From: Candidatus Hydrogenedentota bacterium
Lineage (GTDB): Bacteria > Hydrogenedentota > Hydrogenedentia > Hydrogenedentales > SCBR16-9
Assembly (NCBI GenBank): GCA_007116095.1
Contig: SKJD01000274.1
Location: 1-6,171, forward strand
DNA: 6,171 bases
Direction of reading: 5' to 3'
A model generated the notes under the pieces. The model did not search any database. It saw only the letters and a program-made list of their open reading frames with translations, and was not told where the DNA came from. Shown here in pieces: positions 1-6,087 of the stretch; within the stretch, counting starts at the first letter, position 1, and each line of letters starts with the position of its first letter. The position numbers were made by a program, and so were the translations under genes.

Positions 1-353
1 AAAATGGAGGTCGGAATCCACCTGACTTGCCAACGATCACGGAGCGCCTTGAGTTGTTCGAGCAATTCCAGCCTGTCGAATACCTGAAGGGCTTGGGCGG
101 AAACGATCATTACATTGGCGCGAAGTATGGTACAGAGAAGGCCAAACGGAATTATGACCGGCTCATCCAGGAATGGTTGGCCAATGGCCGTTCTCTCCCC
201 AATCCCGCCGATGTGCTCAGCATTGCAGGTCTTTGTTCGATCTACATCTGTTCAACGACAACTATTCTTTCCCATTGGCGACAATTAGAATTACCCCCCC
301 CCAGTGCTATACTAAGCCAAAACCGAGTGCAAATCCGCTTCAACACGTCGTAG
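1..353 (+). pseudogene. Integrase N-terminal fragment (tyrosine recombinase relic)
   Basis: This reading frame is open from the left window edge and stops at 351-353; the first possible start inside the window is TTG at 27. The middle of the translation has GGNDHYIG, then KYGTEKAKRNYDRLI, then EWLANGR. This matches the pattern G-x-DHYLG...YGT...YDRLI-x-EWLANGR that I recall from the N-terminal region of tyrosine integrases common in planctomycetes. After about residue 75 the likeness fades, and the frame ends at 108 residues. A full integrase has roughly 350-450 residues, and no catalytic R...HxxR...Y domain is present. It is best read as a decayed 5' fragment, its upstream part possibly lying outside the window. 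The family call is from motif memory; the truncation is seen directly. Confidence 0.5.
278..295 (+). repeat. Left copy of a flank-to-flank inverted repeat
   Basis: GCGACAATTAGAATT at 278-292 is repeated exactly, in inverted orientation, at 6021-6035. One mismatch followed by CC extends the match to 17 of 18 bases (278-295 and 6018-6035). The two copies enclose the three-gene core and most of the relics. Confidence 0.5.
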
Positions 354-551
354 CCACCAGGGCCGTTCGATGCTTCTTCCCCCCGCTCCCCCCAGAAAAA
401 GCACAAATCGATTGCGCTACCCCTGTGCCTGCCTGTAACCTGAATCCAAAACACGCTCTGTAAGTCACTGGCAAAGATGAGCAACGAAGGCAAACTCTGT
501 CTTGGTTCAGCGGAAACTGGAGTCCAGTGCATTTTGCGTCTTGTATTAAGA

Positions 552-574
552 CGCCCTTCGGGCGGAGTTTTCTT
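552..574 (+). terminator. Candidate rho-independent terminator
   Basis: A CGCCC / GGGCG stem (552-556 with 560-564) closes on a TTC loop and is followed, after GAG, by TTTTCTT (568-574). The stem is short and the three bases before the T-tract weaken it. No intact gene ends just upstream on the plus strand; the nearest coding relic stops at 353. It may be left over from a lost gene. Confidence 0.35.
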
Positions 575-602
575 AGGCATGGCCGGTCTATCAATCCGAT
601 GA

Positions 603-800
603 TTTTGGGCGGCTGTAGGTGTAGGTTCTTCGTCAGTAACCAAATTCAACCATTTGCCGGGAGGTTCCAATGTGTTGTGGATGGACGGCCATGTAAAATT
701 CATTCGCTATGGCAGTGAATTTCCCGTTATGAATGGCCCTGAAGGTTCACTTGGCGCCTGGTTGTCTGAATTACTGGACGCCGCAGGCGGTTTTGGTTGA
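603..800 (+). pseudogene. C-terminal fragment of a DUF1559-type pseudopilin
   Basis: The frame opens just after a TGA at 600-602 and ends with TGA at 798-800, giving about 65 codons with no good start. It contains KFNHLPGGSNVLWMDGHVKF followed by IRYGSEFPV. This is the C-terminal signature (His, about ten residues, Asp-Gly, then a hydrophobic beta strand) of DUF1559 / H-X9-DG proteins. Those proteins are type II secretion-like pseudopilins, abundant in Planctomycetota and relatives, usually 250-350 residues long with an N-terminal prepilin cleavage/methylation motif. That motif and the body of the protein are absent upstream in every frame I examined. This is therefore a 3' relic left by a deletion or rearrangement. 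The codons after the signature remain uninterrupted to a natural-looking end. Confidence 0.6.
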
Positions 801-835
801 TACTGTTTGTATTTCGCGCTATTCTTCATGAGGAT

Positions 836-1015
836 TCATTCGGCGTATTTTCGCCCCAGAACTTCTTCATGAAAATGGTCAGATAATAATTTGACAAGAA
901 TCCTGGCTGCCGGGGCGCTGAGCTGTGGCTCCAAATCAAAGCGCTCCGGCATGCCCAACCGTTCCATAATATCGCTGGCATGCCATTGGCAATCATGAAA
1001 TTCATTGGAATACAA
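836..1015 (-). other. Weak small minus-strand ORF, possibly a relic
   Basis: On the minus strand a frame with protein-like composition runs to TGA at 836-838. It could start at TTG (1013-1015, 59 residues) or ATG (965-967, 43 residues). The shorter form reads MERLGMPERFDLEPQ, then LSAPAARILVKLLSD, and ends in GRKYAE. I see no Shine-Dalgarno sequence before either start, and the frame lies across the likely promoter of the plus-strand glycosidase gene. No family is recognised. It may be a worn coding fragment or chance. Confidence 0.2.
948..984. promoter_or_regulatory. Paired GGCATGCC palindromes, candidate operator
   Basis: The 8-bp palindrome GGCATGCC occurs at 948-955 and again at 977-984, starts 29 bp apart. 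The second copy extends to the 10-bp palindrome TGGCATGCCA (976-985) and touches the candidate -35 hexamer at 986-991. Two equal palindromes close to a promoter are a usual layout for a dimeric regulator. No regulator gene is in the window and no known consensus is claimed. Confidence 0.3.
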
Positions 1016-1016
1016 T
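986..1016 (+). promoter_or_regulatory. Candidate sigma-70 promoter of the glycosidase gene
   Basis: TTGGCA at 986-991 (five of six bases match TTGACA) and TACAAT at 1011-1016 (five of six match TATAAT) are separated by 19 bp, slightly long. Transcription would begin near 1023, about 18 bases before the ATG at 1041. That would exclude the TTG at 1005 as the start codon. A perfect TTGACA at 891-896 lacks a matching -10 box. Confidence 0.35.
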
Positions 1017-1040
1017 AAAAACCAGAAATATGGAGAAAAA

Positions 1041-2792
1041 ATGTTTTCACATTACTTTGTACCCTTGTGCGCTATGACACTCGGTTGCAGCCTGTTGTTT
1101 TCAGGCGCGGCCCATGGACAGCGCAGCTTGAGTGGCTCCGCATTGGCAAGCGGTGCAAAAGCACAGGTCGGCACGTCTCATTATGGCGAAGAAGTCAACG
1201 TGGTCTACGCCGCTGACTCGGGCGCCTCGACCATGCAAGGGGAACTCAACCTACCCCGTCTGGAAAGTGGCCCGCTGTATCTGCATTTGAAAGGGCGGGA
1301 TGATGATTCGGCGGATACGACGCCTGTCGCAATCACGGTAAACGGGGAAGTCCTCTTCGAAGGCCCCAATCCCTTCCCGAACGACGACTTTGCGGTGGTC
1401 CCCTTTTCTTTGCCAGAGGGCTTGGCGCGTGTGGGTGCGAATCGGGTAGTGATTGAGAACAAGTCCCCGGAGGGTCGCGTCGGGATGCCGCCCTGGTTTA
1501 TGGTGGCGGCTGTCGGCATTGGGCCGGAGGGCTATCAGCCGGGTCGGGATATTCGCGACAATTTCGTTGTGCAGTTGCCGGATGAGCTTCGACCTTATCC
1601 GGAACCCCTGCCGGAAGGCGTGGAGCCGGGCTTCAGCATCCGCGGGACCAAGGGCTGGAACTGGACGCCTGAGCAGTACCTGGCGGAAATTCCCATCCTG
1701 GCCGAGTACAACATGAACTTTCTGATGAACTGTTACCTCTCCATGTTTTCCCAGGACCCGCTGGAGAATCGCTGGTGGGAGCCGTTGCCGGACGAACTCA
1801 AGGAAGCCTACACCGAGGTCGTGCGCAGCGCCGAAGAACATGACGTCAATTTCTGCTTTGCGATTCATCCACAGCTCTGGTCGCCCCGCCCCATGGACCC
1901 GACTTCAGATGAAGACTTTGAAGCGCTTTGGCAGCACTTTGAATGGGCGCAAAGCATCGGGGTGCAATGGTTCAGCCTGCCCCTGGACGACATCCACGTG
2001 ATGGAAGACATGCACATCTCCGGTCCGGAGCATGCCGCCGTGGTGAACAAGCTCTTTGAACGGTTGCGTGAAAATGATCCCGAGGCCCAGTTCATCTTCT
2101 GCCCGACCTGGTACGGGGGCGACGGCAGCGGCGAGGTCGAGCGGGAATACCTGGAAGCGTTGGCCGAGCTGATGCACCCGGAAGTCTACCTCTTCTGGAC
2201 GGGGGACGGTGTGGTGGGGAATATCACCCGCGAGGGCGCGGAAACCTACCGCGGCTTCGCCAAACTCCGCATCGTGCTCTGGGATAACTACCCCGTCAAC
2301 GACGCGCACCAGGCCATGCACCTGGGGCCGGTGACCGACCGTGAACCGGACCTGCATGAGGTGCTCGACGGCTACATGAGCAACCCGCACGCCTCGCAGA
2401 GCGAGATCAACCGCATTCCGCTGCTGACCTGCGCGGATTACGCCTGGAATCCGGAGGCCTATGATCCGGCGCGCTCCATCGGCCAGGCGATTGCGCATCT
2501 GGAACCGGAGCGCGAAGCGCAGGAAGTGCTGCGGGACCTCGTGGAGGCTTATCCCGGCATGTTGCTGCACGATACACACAGCACCGGACTGAACTCGGTG
2601 CGGCAGCAGTACACCCGAATCAGCAATATGAAGCATGCGCGTTTTGCCGCGGAGGCGTTCCTGAATAACCTGAAGATGCTCCACGATCGCATGGAGCGTG
2701 TCTTCCCGGATCGCTATGTCGCCGCACGGGAGACCCTGAAGATTGATATCGACTGGGTACAGGCGCAATTCGACAGCAAGTACAGTCGTTAA
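1041..2792 (+). CDS. Secreted GH84-type glycosidase (beta-N-acetylglucosaminidase/hyaluronidase-like)
   Basis: This is a 583-residue predicted exported glycoside hydrolase. ATG at 1041 is preferred because GGAGA (1032-1036) lies at proper distance; an in-frame TTG at 1005 would add 12 residues but has no ribosome site. Residues 1-27 form a signal peptide with likely cleavage after A-H-G. The positive N-region is weak, and the Cys in TLGC is a poor lipobox. Residues about 55-160 look like a beta-sandwich, carbohydrate-binding-like domain (NGEVLFEGPNPFPND, PPWFMV). From about residue 200 the GH84 barrel follows: RGTKGWNW, RWWEPLPDEL, FAIHPQL, then LDDIH with the catalytic pair D316-D317. Next come FWTGDGVV, WDNYPVND (414-421), HLGP and ADYAWNPEAYDP. 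GH84 enzymes cleave N-acetylated amino-sugar glycosides using the substrate's acetamido group. The usual GFYG motif is replaced by GWNW, so the exact substrate is open. The last ~110 residues are helical. Confidence 0.8.
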   Translation: MFSHYFVPLCAMTLGCSLLFSGAAHGQRSLSGSALASGAKAQVGTSHYGEEVNVVYAADSGASTMQGELNLPRLESGPLYLHLKGRDDDSADTTPVAITVNGEVLFEGPNPFPNDDFAVVPFSLPEGLARVGANRVVIENKSPEGRVGMPPWFMVAAVGIGPEGYQPGRDIRDNFVVQLPDELRPYPEPLPEGVEPGFSIRGTKGWNWTPEQYLAEIPILAEYNMNFLMNCYLSMFSQDPLENRWWEPLPDELKEAYTEVVRSAEEHDVNFCFAIHPQLWSPRPMDPTSDEDFEALWQHFEWAQSIGVQWFSLPLDDIHVMEDMHISGPEHAAVVNKLFERLRENDPEAQFIFCPTWYGGDGSGEVEREYLEALAELMHPEVYLFWTGDGVVGNITREGAETYRGFAKLRIVLWDNYPVNDAHQAMHLGPVTDREPDLHEVLDGYMSNPHASQSEINRIPLLTCADYAWNPEAYDPARSIGQAIAHLEPEREAQEVLRDLVEAYPGMLLHDTHSTGLNSVRQQYTRISNMKHARFAAEAFLNNLKMLHDRMERVFPDRYVAARETLKIDIDWVQAQFDSKYSR

Positions 2793-3080
2793 TTTCTTGC
2801 ATGCCAGTTCTCTGTTGCACAAGCCAGCCCGGGGTGTATTGCTTGCCGTGGCGACACCCCGGGCCCCGGCGCGACAGGTTATCGGAGCATGTGAGACGCA
2901 GACGCACCCGTCCAGGGGAAGCCGGACGGGGAACATGTATCCGGCATGCACGTTGCCGTGCGTCGTACGGCGAAAGCGCCGCTCAGGACAGATCGGCTAC
3001 AACACGCACCCATTGAAAAAATCCATTGACGCCAACCTGCGCCCCGGAAGGAGCCGCACCGTTTTTATAGGAGTATCGCA
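2793..3080 (+). other. Hairpin-rich intergenic region before the aminotransferase
   Basis: No convincing coding frame is seen in this spacer. It holds several consecutive inverted repeats on a GC-rich background. These are an 11-bp stem (2827-2837/2854-2864), a 7-bp stem CCCGTCC/GGACGGG (2907-2913/2924-2930), GCACG-TTGC-CGTGC (2948-2961), and GGCG-AAAG-CGCC (2969-2980). CATGT (2888-2892) and ACATG (2933-2937) could enclose the second stem. It could be a structured 5' leader or small RNA of the aminotransferase-amidase transcript, or a read-through attenuator. No riboswitch class was recognised, and no convincing -35/-10 pair was found; TTGACG at 3026-3031 has no -10 partner. Confidence 0.4.
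2827..2864. repeat. 11-bp perfect GC hairpin after the glycosidase stop
   Basis: GCCCGGGGTGT at 2827-2837 is exactly complementary to ACACCCCGGGC at 2854-2864, with a 16-base loop. It begins 34 bases after the glycosidase stop codon. No T-tract follows on either strand, so it does not fit a classical intrinsic terminator. It may stabilise the 3' end of the glycosidase mRNA or serve as a factor-dependent pause site. Confidence 0.5.
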
Positions 3081-3083
3081 GTG
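3068..3083 (+). promoter_or_regulatory. Ribosome binding site and GTG start of the aminotransferase
   Basis: TAGGAG at 3068-3073 lies seven bases before GTG at 3081-3083. This fixes the non-ATG start. The next in-frame ATG (codon 12) would cut into the conserved LGGKP start of the family. Confidence 0.7.
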
Positions 3084-4355
3084 AAACACATCACAACATC
3101 TTCTCCACTCGCCATGCTTGGGGGAAAACCGGCCTGTGTCACACCTACCCCGGATTGGCCGGTATTCGGCAGGGAGGAGGAACAGGCCCTGCTCGAAGTC
3201 TTGCATAGCGGGAAATGGTGGTACGGCGATCGGGTGCGTGCCTTTGAAGAGGCCTACGCCGCTTTCCACGACGCCCGCTACGGCATAAGCTGCTGCAACG
3301 GCAGCGTGGCGCTTGAGGTGTTGATGCGGAGCATGGGCATCGGGGCCGGCGATGAAGTGTTGGTGCCGGCCTACACCTTCATCGCCTCGGCCACCAGCGT
3401 GCTGATGGTGAACGCCAGGCCGGTCTTTGTGGATGTGAACGAGATGGACTTCAACCTGAACCTGGAACACGCCGAATCGCTCATCACCGAAAAAACCCGG
3501 GCGCTGATGGTAGTGCATTTTGCGGGGCTGCCCATCGACCTGGACGCCGTGCGGGCCTTTGCGGACAAACACAAGCTGCGGGTGATCGAAGACGCCGCTC
3601 ATGCCTGGGGAAGTCAATGGAAGGGCGTGGGCGTCGGGACCCAATTTGAGGGCGGAACCTTCAGCTTTCAGGTCTCGAAAAACATCACGGCGGGCGAAGG
3701 CGGCATCATTATTACGAACAACAAAGATACCGCCGACCTCGCCCGTTCCCTGACCCACTGCGGTCGCACCCTGAACGGGGCCTGGTATGAGCACCGCCAT
3801 ATCGGGGGCAACTACCGGCTTACGGAATTTCAGGCGGCGATTCTCCTGCAGCAACTGGCGCGCCTGGAAGCGCAAACACGCAAGCGTGAGGAAAACGCCG
3901 CGCACCTCAATACGCGATTGGCCGAAATTCCGGGCATCCACCTGCAACAAACGGATGCGCGGGTAACGCGCCGCTCCTACCACCTCTACATGTTTCGCTT
4001 CGTCGCTGAGGAATTCGGGCACATTGACCGAGATATATTCATCCGCGCTCTGGAAGCCGAGGGCGTTCCGGCCAGCCCAGGCTATCTCTCGCCGGTTTAC
4101 GGCAACCGCTGCTTCCAGGAACTGCGCCATGTGCCGGGCCTGCGTAATTGCCTGCATCATGCCGCCTGCGCCGAGGCTGCCGTGGACTACTCCCGGACGC
4201 ATTGCCCGGTTGCGGAACGTCTATGCTCGGCGCAAGCGGTATGGCTGCCGCATGCGCTGTTGCTGGGCGACCAGGAACAGATGCGCGCCGTCGCCGCCGC
4301 TATCGAAAAAATTTACCAGCACCGCGAAGCATTGGCAACGGCCACAATGACATAA
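3081..4355 (+). CDS. DegT/DnrJ/EryC1/StrS-family PLP-dependent aminotransferase
   Basis: This 424-residue protein is a typical full-length sugar aminotransferase of fold type I. These enzymes usually transfer an amino group between glutamate or glutamine and a keto-sugar or keto-cyclitol in the cytoplasm. Landmarks in order are LGGKP (13-17), SGKWWYGDRV (43-52), the phosphate-binding CNGSVALE (72-79), and GDEVLVPAYTFIASA (90-104). Then come VHFAG (145-149), EDAAHAWGS with D171 expected to contact the PLP ring nitrogen, and SFQVSKNITAGEGG with K200 as the Schiff-base lysine. GGNYRLTEFQAAIL (242-255) and SYHLYMFRF follow. All catalytic residues I can check are present, so it should be active. 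The closest subgroup I recall is the GGKP...GKWW type seen with carbohydrate catabolism gene sets rather than O-antigen loci, but the substrate cannot be read from sequence. It sits 60 bp before the amidase gene and is likely co-transcribed with it. Confidence 0.9.
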   Translation: MKHITTSSPLAMLGGKPACVTPTPDWPVFGREEEQALLEVLHSGKWWYGDRVRAFEEAYAAFHDARYGISCCNGSVALEVLMRSMGIGAGDEVLVPAYTFIASATSVLMVNARPVFVDVNEMDFNLNLEHAESLITEKTRALMVVHFAGLPIDLDAVRAFADKHKLRVIEDAAHAWGSQWKGVGVGTQFEGGTFSFQVSKNITAGEGGIIITNNKDTADLARSLTHCGRTLNGAWYEHRHIGGNYRLTEFQAAILLQQLARLEAQTRKREENAAHLNTRLAEIPGIHLQQTDARVTRRSYHLYMFRFVAEEFGHIDRDIFIRALEAEGVPASPGYLSPVYGNRCFQELRHVPGLRNCLHHAACAEAAVDYSRTHCPVAERLCSAQAVWLPHALLLGDQEQMRAVAAAIEKIYQHREALATATMT

Positions 4356-4402
4356 TTCATGTTGCCCATGAGGACGCAAGCCGCGATATAACGATTACTG
4401 GG

Positions 4403-4418
4403 GGAGGAAGTTACATTG
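4403..4418 (+). promoter_or_regulatory. Ribosome binding site deciding the TTG start of the amidase
   Basis: GGAGG at 4403-4407, within GGGGAGGAAG, lies eight bases before TTG at 4416-4418. The first in-frame ATG is codon 32 and would remove the conserved VGYAKQDITPPAG opening. TTG is therefore the supported start. Confidence 0.75.
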
Positions 4419-5690
4419 CAATTTCAGGTCGGTTACGCCAAGCAAGACATCACACCGCCCGCCGGGGTGGATTTGTGTGGCTTTGGGTTCTATTTGCAAC
4501 GCAAGGTGATGGATCGCTCGGAGAAGCTGTGGTGCCGTGCGGCCTACCTCGCGAGTGAATCCGGGGCGGTGCTCCTGGCGTGTTGCGATTTGATTGGTCT
4601 TTCGGTGGCGGACACGGATCGCCTGCGGAAGTCTCTGGCCACGCAGCTCGGTATTCCGGAGACCCACCTATTCCTCGCCTGCACCCATACCCACTATGGT
4701 CCGGCCACCATGACGCTGGAAGGCCTCGGCGCGGTGGACGCAGACTATATGGAAGCCCTGGAACAGGCCATCTTGGATGCGGCGCTTCAGGCGGCCCGGA
4801 ACATACAACCGGCGACCTTGCGCCATGGAACCCGGGAAGTGGACGGCATCGCCTATAACCGCCATCACAAGGCCGAAGCGCCACTGGACAAGCAACTCCG
4901 CGCCCTGTGCTGTATCCGTGCGCAAGACACGGTATGCCTGGCGAGCTTTGCCTGTCATCCGGTCAGCCTGGGCCTGGAGATGGGCAAGACCAGCGCGGAT
5001 TGGCCGGGAGCCTTCGCCGCCCGACTGGAAGCGCGGAACATCAAGCCCGTGGTCTTTCAGGGCTGTTGCGGCGATGTGGACCCTCTGGCGCGCCGGGATG
5101 CACCACCTGATCCCCAGCCCGAAATTCGGCGCTACGCCACCTTGCTGGACGACGCTCTTGTGCGGATTATGGATACAGCCGAGCCCCTGGAGTCGCCGTC
5201 GCTCAGCGTGCGGGAATTGCGCTTCGACCTGCCGCTGGCGCTCCCCGAACCTGCGGAAATCGAAGCGAGCAAGGTTGCATGGCAAGCCCATTATGAAGCG
5301 CTTGCAGCGGGCTTTGACAATATCCCCAACGCGGCGCGCTATCTCGAACACTGGGCGGAACGCGCCCGGGCGGCCCTTCCGGCATTGCAGGCCCGCCCCG
5401 CTTTGACGCAGATACCGATGCAACTGCTACGCATCGGCCCGCTCGAATTACTCGGAATCCCCGGCGAAGTATTCACGGAGATCGGACAGCGCTTGCAGAA
5501 CAGTACAAGCAGCCGGATGCTACTGGGCTTCTGTGGTGGCAATGTGGGATACCTCCCGACCCGGGAAGCCTATGACGCGCCTTTCGACTACGCTTGTTAT
5601 GCCGCCCCGAAATTTTACTACTGCTTCCCGTTCCATCCCAACGTGGCCGACGAGGTGGAGACCGCCGCCAGGCGCCTGTTTGCGGAATAG
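4416..5690 (+). CDS. Neutral/alkaline ceramidase-like metallo-amidase (cytoplasmic)
   Basis: This 424-residue protein matches the N-terminal catalytic fold of neutral/alkaline non-lysosomal ceramidases, zinc enzymes that cleave amide bonds. Seen in order are VGYAKQDITPPAG (5-17), ACTHTHYGP (88-96) with H91 and H93, SFACHPVSLG (177-186) with H181, FQGCCGDVDP (214-223), IPGEVFTEIG (348-357) with E351, and GGNVGYLPTREAYD (374-387). By analogy with known ceramidases, one His of HTH, H181, E351 and a Tyr near 379-386 are the likely zinc ligands. Unlike true ceramidases (about 650-780 residues, secreted) it has no signal peptide and no C-terminal immunoglobulin-like domain. A small cytosolic N-acyl substrate is thus more likely than ceramide. 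Adjacent Cys pairs occur at 56-57, 165-166 and 217-218, the last inside the GDVDP motif. The stop codon coincides with the edge of a transposase relic, but the final helix looks complete. Confidence 0.82.
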   Translation: MQFQVGYAKQDITPPAGVDLCGFGFYLQRKVMDRSEKLWCRAAYLASESGAVLLACCDLIGLSVADTDRLRKSLATQLGIPETHLFLACTHTHYGPATMTLEGLGAVDADYMEALEQAILDAALQAARNIQPATLRHGTREVDGIAYNRHHKAEAPLDKQLRALCCIRAQDTVCLASFACHPVSLGLEMGKTSADWPGAFAARLEARNIKPVVFQGCCGDVDPLARRDAPPDPQPEIRRYATLLDDALVRIMDTAEPLESPSLSVRELRFDLPLALPEPAEIEASKVAWQAHYEALAAGFDNIPNAARYLEHWAERARAALPALQARPALTQIPMQLLRIGPLELLGIPGEVFTEIGQRLQNSTSSRMLLGFCGGNVGYLPTREAYDAPFDYACYAAPKFYYCFPFHPNVADEVETAARRLFAE

Positions 5691-5872
5691 CGCCCCGATC
5701 GCCCCCGGCTCCGAAAATGGGCAGCCTCCTCGACAATACGCAGCTTGTACGCAGCGCTGAAGCGCCACCGTCGCTCCTTCGGCGCCACCTCTGGATTCGG
5801 GATCGACGCCACACGACTTCTATCCAGGCTGCCGCCAACATCCAGTGAACCACCACCATTCGATTTGCTCAT
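5688..5872 (-). pseudogene. IS3-family OrfA transposase fragment, frameshifted
   Basis: Read on the minus strand from ATG at 5870-5872, the translation contains PEVAPKERRWRFSAAYKLRI then VEEA. This is the helix-turn-helix start of IS3/IS911-type OrfA proteins. The expected continuation (EPGAIGAL after four residues) appears in another frame as SEPGAIGALF. Eleven bases instead of twelve separate the two conserved blocks, so one base is missing, perhaps in the A-run at 5714-5717. Recognisable homology stops at the Leu codon whose complement is the amidase stop TAG (5688-5690). The remainder of OrfA and all of OrfB, with its DDE domain, are absent. This is a dead 5' remnant of an insertion sequence. 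Confidence 0.7.
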
Positions 5873-6017
5873 GACATATGCATCCTCACCCTCTACACTA
5901 ATTTCTCGGAGGTCATTGTCTCAAGCTCGTTGGCAAAGAGGGTTTCTTGCTCGTCAGATACCATCCATACCTCCCTGTTGAAGAAGCGTAAAGAGTGCAC
6001 GATCAAGCAGGTTGAAC

Positions 6018-6035
6018 GGAAATTCTAATTGTCGC
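6018..6035 (-). repeat. Right copy of a flank-to-flank inverted repeat
   Basis: On the minus strand this reads GCGACAATTAGAATT then T-CC, matching 278-295 except for one base. In the minus-strand small ORF it encodes RQLEFP; in the left integrase-fragment frame the same bases encode RQLELP. The shared phase may mean common coding ancestry or coincidence. Confidence 0.5.
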
Positions 6036-6087
6036 TCATCAAATACCCTTCTCAAAGACTCTTGGCGCATATGGGGCATGTGAAAAA

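Noticed and set aside
294..393. Possible G-quadruplex on the minus strand (G9 at 294-302, G6 at 379-384 and 388-393)
   Set aside because: The runs are too unevenly spaced for a good four-tract quadruplex, and the stretch is not near a functional gene start.
242..703. 153-codon minus-strand frame in the left flank
   Set aside because: Its composition is not protein-like and it overlaps the plus-strand integrase and pseudopilin relics; no motif is recognised.
1005..1040. TTG at 1005 as the glycosidase start
   Set aside because: There is no Shine-Dalgarno sequence upstream, it lies before the candidate -10 box, and ATG 1041 has GGAGA at correct distance. A slightly better positive charge for the signal peptide is its only attraction.
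1905..2951. Long minus-strand open frame of 348 codons opposite the glycosidase
   Set aside because: It is a shadow in a G+C-rich gene. The plus-strand frame carries conserved GH84 motifs, while this one has a low-complexity, Arg/His/Val-rich translation and no recognised domain.
2743..3084. Plus-strand frames across the glycosidase-aminotransferase spacer
   Set aside because: The translations are Arg/Pro-rich with no domain, they overlap the hairpins, and they have no ribosome site.
2997..4202. 401-codon minus-strand frame opposite the aminotransferase
   Set aside because: The plus strand encodes all DegT family motifs including the Schiff-base lysine; the minus frame has no family signature.
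4668..5423. 251-codon minus-strand frame opposite the amidase
   Set aside because: It is a shadow of the ceramidase-like gene, whose zinc-site motifs lie in the plus frame.
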